From NCBI RefSeq assembly GCF_018070345.1, contig NZ_JAGPXX010000008.1, positions 1-64,000 of the forward strand: 64,000 nt of DNA, in the 5' to 3' direction. A program made the translations under genes and the position numbers. How positions within the stretch are numbered: position 1 is the first letter of the stretch; each line of letters starts with the position of its first letter. This DNA is from Streptomyces sp. F63 (GTDB lineage Bacteria > Actinomycetota > Actinomycetes > Streptomycetales > Streptomycetaceae). The notes under the pieces are model-generated. The model was not told where the DNA came from, did no database searches, and saw only the letters and a list, made by a program, of their open reading frames with translations. Of this stretch, positions 60,713-64,000 are shown piece by piece.

Positions 60713-61306
60713 GTGTTCCGTAGCCGTTCCAAGGATGAGCAGGCCGCCACCCCCCGGGTGGCCGCGAGCTCCAAGCAGCCCCGCGACCCGCAGGCCCCCA
60801 AGGGCCGGCCCACGCCCAAGCGCGCGGTCGCCCAGTCGCAGCGCCGCACCGTGGCCGCCACTCCGGCCAACCGCAAGGAGGCCGCCAAGCGTGCCCGCGA
60901 GGCCCGCCGCGCGGAACTCGCCCGGCAGCGCGAGGCCCTCGCCAGCGGTGACGAGCGCCATCTGCCGGCCCGGGACAAGGGGCCGGTCCGGCGCTTCGCC
61001 CGCGACTTCATCGACTCCCGGTTCTGCGTCGCGGAGTTCTTCCTGCCCCTGGCGGTGATCATCCTCATTCTGAGCATGCTCCCGTCGATGCAGGTCAAGA
61101 ACGCCTCGTTGCTGCTGTGGATGGGCGTCATCGTGATGATCGTGATCGACTCCATCGGCATCGGGGTCCGGCTGCGGAAGCAGCTGGCCGCCCGCTTCCC
61201 GGACCAGCCCCGCCGCGGAGCCGTGGCCTACGCCCTGATGCGCAGCCTGCAGATGCGACGACTCCGGCTGCCGAAGCCGCAGGTCAAGCGCGGAGAGCGG
61301 CCCTGA
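60713..61306 (+). CDS. DUF3043 membrane protein
   Basis: The GTG at 60713 gives 197 residues: a basic disordered N-terminus ('SSKQPRDPQAPKGRPTPKRA', 'KEAAKRAREARRAELARQRE'), the DUF3043 core ('DKGPVRRFARDFIDSRFCVA') and two TM segments ('FFLPLAVIILILSMLPSM', 'LLLWMGVIVMIVIDSIGIGV'), then a basic tail. The family is widespread in actinobacteria with unknown function. The stop overlaps the probable CTG start of the following methyltransferase. A hairpin-forming repeat lies just upstream. Confidence 0.85.
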   Translation: MFRSRSKDEQAATPRVAASSKQPRDPQAPKGRPTPKRAVAQSQRRTVAATPANRKEAAKRAREARRAELARQREALASGDERHLPARDKGPVRRFARDFIDSRFCVAEFFLPLAVIILILSMLPSMQVKNASLLLWMGVIVMIVIDSIGIGVRLRKQLAARFPDQPRRGAVAYALMRSLQMRRLRLPKPQVKRGERP

Positions 61307-62163
61307 GCACGGACAGTGCAGCGGGGGCCGGCCGGACGACGGCGGAGACCGACTGGCAGCCCGAGGGGGCGGCCAACTGGCTCGGCGGTCCGGAGGGGAT
61401 CCGCACCATCGTCCGCCGGGAGCTCGTGGCCCGGCAGCTGGAGGAGCAGATCGCCGCGCGCTTCCCGGTCGGGCAGCGGCTCCGGGTGCTCGACGTGGGC
61501 CTCGGGCACGGCACGCAGGCGCTGCGGCTGGCCCGGGCCGGCCACCGGATCACCGGCCTGGAGTCCCATGCGCCGCTGATCAAGGCCGTGCGCACCGCGC
61601 TGGCCGCCGAACCCGAGGGCATACGCGAGCGGTTCAAGCTGATCGAGGGCGACAGCCGCGAGACGGGTGTGCACTTCCTGCCCGGCAGCTTCGACGTGGT
61701 GCTCTGCCACGGAGTGCTGATGTACACGGAGCAGCCCGACCCGTTACTCGCCGGCCTCGCCCGGGTGCTGGCACCCGGCGGCCTGCTGTCGCTCCTCGTA
61801 CGGAACGCCGACGCGCTCGCTATGCGCCCGGGACTGGCGGGTGACTGGGAGACCGCGCTCGCCTCCTTCGGCGCCCTCACCTACGCGACCCGGGCCGGCC
61901 GCACCGCCCGCGCCGACCGTCTCGACGCGGTCACCGCCACGCTCTCCGGGATCGGGGCCCCGCTGCAGGCCTGGTTCGGAGTGCGGGTCCTCACCGACCA
62001 GGTGGCCGACAACGCGCATCCCGGCAGCGTGCGGGAACTGGAACTCATGCTGGCCGCCGAGGACCGCGCCGGGCGCACCGACCCCTACCGCTCGGTGGCG
62101 GCGCTGCTGCATCTGTGCGGAGTCCGCGGCGCGCCGGCCGCGGAAGCGGCGACGGAGGCGTAG
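61303..62163 (+). CDS. SAM-dependent methyltransferase, probable CTG start
   Basis: The 286-residue enzyme has motif I 'LRVLDVGLGHGTQALRLARAG', 'ITGLESHAPLIKAV' and 'FDVVLCHGVLMYTEQPD', typical class I methyltransferase. No ATG, GTG or TTG occurs in frame before the conserved 'WLGGPEGIRTIVRRELVA'. The best start is the CTG at 61303, which overlaps the DUF3043 stop (CTGA) and has GGAGAG 5-6 nt upstream. It resembles the CmoA/SmtA-like group, but the substrate is unknown. Confidence 0.83.
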   Translation: MSTDSAAGAGRTTAETDWQPEGAANWLGGPEGIRTIVRRELVARQLEEQIAARFPVGQRLRVLDVGLGHGTQALRLARAGHRITGLESHAPLIKAVRTALAAEPEGIRERFKLIEGDSRETGVHFLPGSFDVVLCHGVLMYTEQPDPLLAGLARVLAPGGLLSLLVRNADALAMRPGLAGDWETALASFGALTYATRAGRTARADRLDAVTATLSGIGAPLQAWFGVRVLTDQVADNAHPGSVRELELMLAAEDRAGRTDPYRSVAALLHLCGVRGAPAAEAATEA

Positions 62164-62371
62164 GCCGGGCGGACGCGGCACCGGGCGGCGGGGAAACGGG
62201 CCCCCGGGGAGCCGGTACGGCTTCGCCCCGCGTGAAAGGGATGGCAGGCTCGTCACTCACCCTCGCCACGCCGGGTGGCCGGGCCGGCCCGCGCGGTCCC
62301 GCCGGGGGACGGCGAGCACGGGCCGTCCGGCGCGCCGCCGCTGCGCCCGCCGCCCGCGCCGCCGCCCCGGA

Positions 62372-62581
62372 TCAGCCCTCGGCGGCGCTGAGGCTCATCG
62401 GGCCGTAGACCTCCGTGCCGTCCTCGAAGAGGGTCACCTGCTCGGTGCCGCCCTCCAGGAGCTCCTTCCACACTTCGCCGATCCAGGACTCCGCGTCGCC
62501 CTGGGTGCTGAACTCGCCCGGCTCGACCGCGGGCACCGTCTCCGTCCCGTCGGACTTCTCGAACCGCCACGTCCACACCAT
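62372..62581 (-). CDS. Small conserved Streptomyces protein (69 aa)
   Basis: The ATG at 62581 gives 69 residues beginning 'MVWTWRFEKSDGTETVPAVE' with acidic, aromatic composition and the central segment 'GDAESWIGEVWKELLEGG'. No catalytic motif, TM or signal peptide. I recall near-identical small proteins at this spot in other Streptomyces; function unknown. Longer upstream frames are shadow sequence. Confidence 0.82.
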   Translation of the reverse strand: MVWTWRFEKSDGTETVPAVEPGEFSTQGDAESWIGEVWKELLEGGTEQVTLFEDGTEVYGPMSLSAAEG

Positions 62582-62776
62582 GTACGCCTCCCGGCTGCCG
62601 GCTCCTGTGATGAGGTGCTGGGCCCACCCTAGAGGGCGGCGGCGACGGCGCCCTCCGGCGCCCCGGCCGGCCCGCCGCCGGGTGTCCCGCTCCGTCCGGG
62701 AGCGGACCGGAGCGCACCGGGGCGCGCCCGGCAGGCCGCGCGCGCCACCGGCCCCGGGACGCGAGACGATCAGGGC

Positions 62777-63979
62777 GTGGAACTCACTCTCCTCGGCACC
62801 GGGGCACCGGGCGGACTGCCGCTCCCGGGCTGCCCCTGCGCGTCCTGCGCGACGGCCGTCCGCGCGGACGCCCGGACCGCCACCTCGGTCTTCGTCGACG
62901 GCGCCCTCCTTCTGGACCTGACTCCGGACGCCGTGCCGGCCGCCGCCCGCGCCGGGCACTCCCTGCGGGGCGTACGGCAGGTGCTGCTCTCCTATCCGCG
63001 CACCGGCCCGGCCGCCGGGGTGCCCGCCGGGCTGCCCGCTCCCGGGCGGGTGCCGGAGGGCCGCGAGCTGGCGCTGATCAGCGGGCACCGGATCAGGGCG
63101 GTCCCGGTGGACGCTCCGGGCACCGGCTACTCGGTGACCGGGCCGGACGGGGACGAACTGCTCTATCTGCCCCCGGGCGCGGCACCGGCGGGCGGCCTGC
63201 CGCCGCGGCCGGCCCCGTACGACGTGGTGCTGCTCGACGTGCTGGGCCGGCCCGAGGCGCTGGCCCGGCTGCGGGCGGCCGGGGCGGTCACGGCCGCCAC
63301 CGACGTGATCGGCGTGCACCTCGGCCACGGGGCCCCGCCGGGTGCCGAGCTGCACCGGCGCCTGGCGGCGGCGGGCGCCCGGACCGTACCGGACGGCACG
63401 ACACTCGGCGCCCGGGAGCACGCCCCGCCGCCGGGCCCGCCGCGGCGCACCCTCGTGCTGGGCGGCGCCCGGTCCGGCAAATCGGCGGAGGCGGAGCGGC
63501 GGCTGGAGTCGTTCCCGGACGTCCTGTACGTGGCGACGGGCGGCACCCGCGACGGCGACCGGGAGTGGGCGGCGCGGGTGGCACTGCACCGCGAGCGCCG
63601 GCCGGGCGGCTGGCGGACCACCGAGACCTGCGATCTGGTACCGCTGCTGGCCGGTGACGGCCCTCCGCTGCTGGTCGACTGCCTCGCGCTGTGGCTGACG
63701 CACACGATGGACGCGGTGGGGGCCTGGGACGACGAGGTGTGGGCCGCCGGCGGCCGGGGCGCGCTGCGGGAGCGGACGGAGGAACTGGTCTCCGCCGTCC
63801 GCTCCGCCCGCCGCACCGTCGTGGCCGTCTCGAACGAGGTGGGATCGGGCGTCGTGCCGGCCACCGCGTCGGGGCGCCGCTTCCGGGACGAACTGGGCCG
63901 GCTCAACGCGGCCGTGGCGGCGGAGTGCGAACACGTCCTGCTGGTGGTCGCCGGACAGGCCCTGCCCCTGCGGGGCTGA
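62777..63979 (+). CDS. cobU: Bifunctional adenosylcobinamide kinase/guanylyltransferase with degenerate MBL-like N-terminus
   Basis: The 400-residue protein (GTG start) ends in a CobU domain: Walker A 'LVLGGARSGKSAEAERRL', 'VATGGTRDGDREW', 'LLVDCLALWLTH' (Walker B-like) and 'VVAVSNEVGSGVVPATASGR'. This domain phosphorylates adenosylcobinamide and attaches GMP in B12 assembly. The N-terminal 215 residues look like a metallo-beta-lactamase-type fold ('LLGTGAPGGLPLPGCPCASC', 'LLLDLTPDAVPA', 'GVHLGHGAPPG') but the HxHxDH metal motif is missing ('LLSYPRTGPAAG' at that place). The gene ends inside the window with no visible terminator. Confidence 0.9.
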   Translation: MELTLLGTGAPGGLPLPGCPCASCATAVRADARTATSVFVDGALLLDLTPDAVPAAARAGHSLRGVRQVLLSYPRTGPAAGVPAGLPAPGRVPEGRELALISGHRIRAVPVDAPGTGYSVTGPDGDELLYLPPGAAPAGGLPPRPAPYDVVLLDVLGRPEALARLRAAGAVTAATDVIGVHLGHGAPPGAELHRRLAAAGARTVPDGTTLGAREHAPPPGPPRRTLVLGGARSGKSAEAERRLESFPDVLYVATGGTRDGDREWAARVALHRERRPGGWRTTETCDLVPLLAGDGPPLLVDCLALWLTHTMDAVGAWDDEVWAAGGRGALRERTEELVSAVRSARRTVVAVSNEVGSGVVPATASGRRFRDELGRLNAAVAAECEHVLLVVAGQALPLRG

Positions 63980-64000
63980 GGCGCGGAGCCGGTCCCCGCG

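Noticed and set aside
1..64000. tRNA, rRNA or insertion sequence
   Set aside because: No tRNA-like clover-leaf, no transposase frame and no terminal inverted repeats recognised by reading.

Overview
The window is high-GC actinobacterial DNA and almost certainly a Streptomyces chromosome. Evidence: GC-rich third codon positions, frequent GTG and occasional TTG/CTG starts, and long antisense shadow ORFs. The gene order trpEG - pfkA - glkA - acyl-CoA ligase - NlpC/P60 pair - qcrBAC/ctaE - ctaFDC - adenosine kinase - erpA - nadA - pspA follows, from memory, the S. coelicolor SCO2117-SCO2174 neighbourhood. No rRNA, tRNA, CRISPR array, transposase or prophage was seen.

Layout. 1-1400: 3' end of a secreted protein gene, a strong terminator and a small PIN-like toxin/antitoxin pair. 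1500-3800: a tryptophan attenuator (leader peptide with three Trp codons plus hairpin) and a fused TrpE-TrpG anthranilate synthase. 4042-10644: a six-gene minus-strand cluster whose members match the SCO2521-SCO2525 families (SAM methyltransferase, large helical protein, variant P-loop ATPase, two unknowns) plus a two-TM membrane protein. It looks inserted into the housekeeping synteny, and it is the best candidate for an undescribed system. 10.9-24 kb: GNAT acetyltransferase, D-2-hydroxyacid dehydrogenase, a phosphofructokinase with PPi-type residues, two-component system, lysophospholipid acyltransferase, esterase, DNase-I-like phosphatase, glucokinase, DUF5304, ArsA-like ATPase and SRPBCC protein. 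24-36 kb: phosphoesterase, acyl-CoA ligase, glycosyltransferase, metalloprotease-like lipoprotein, two NlpC/P60 hydrolases, NYN nuclease, rhomboid, Lrp-type RAM protein and TrpD.

36-46.5 kb holds the aerobic respiratory chain: ctaE-qcrC-qcrA-qcrB and ctaC-ctaD-ctaF, both minus strand, separated by a receiver-like protein and an L,D-transpeptidase. Most junctions are 4-bp stop/start overlaps, and a strong hairpin closes each operon. 46.7-53.4 kb: cysteine desulfurase-TusA fusion, adenosine kinase, a large secreted or membrane protein, ErpA and NadA, so sulfur/Fe-S supply and NAD synthesis sit beside respiration. 53.4-64 kb: RND efflux pump, a second two-component system, PspA with PspAA, DUF3043 protein, a methyltransferase with a probable CTG start, a small conserved protein and a CobU-type cobinamide enzyme.

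Regulatory signals visible directly include the trp attenuator, a CRP-like palindrome upstream of pfkA, an inverted repeat at the ctaC promoter, a 21-nt palindrome enclosing the ctaE start codon, a possible c-di-AMP riboswitch leader before an NlpC/P60 gene, and perfect hairpin terminators at several convergent gene ends.
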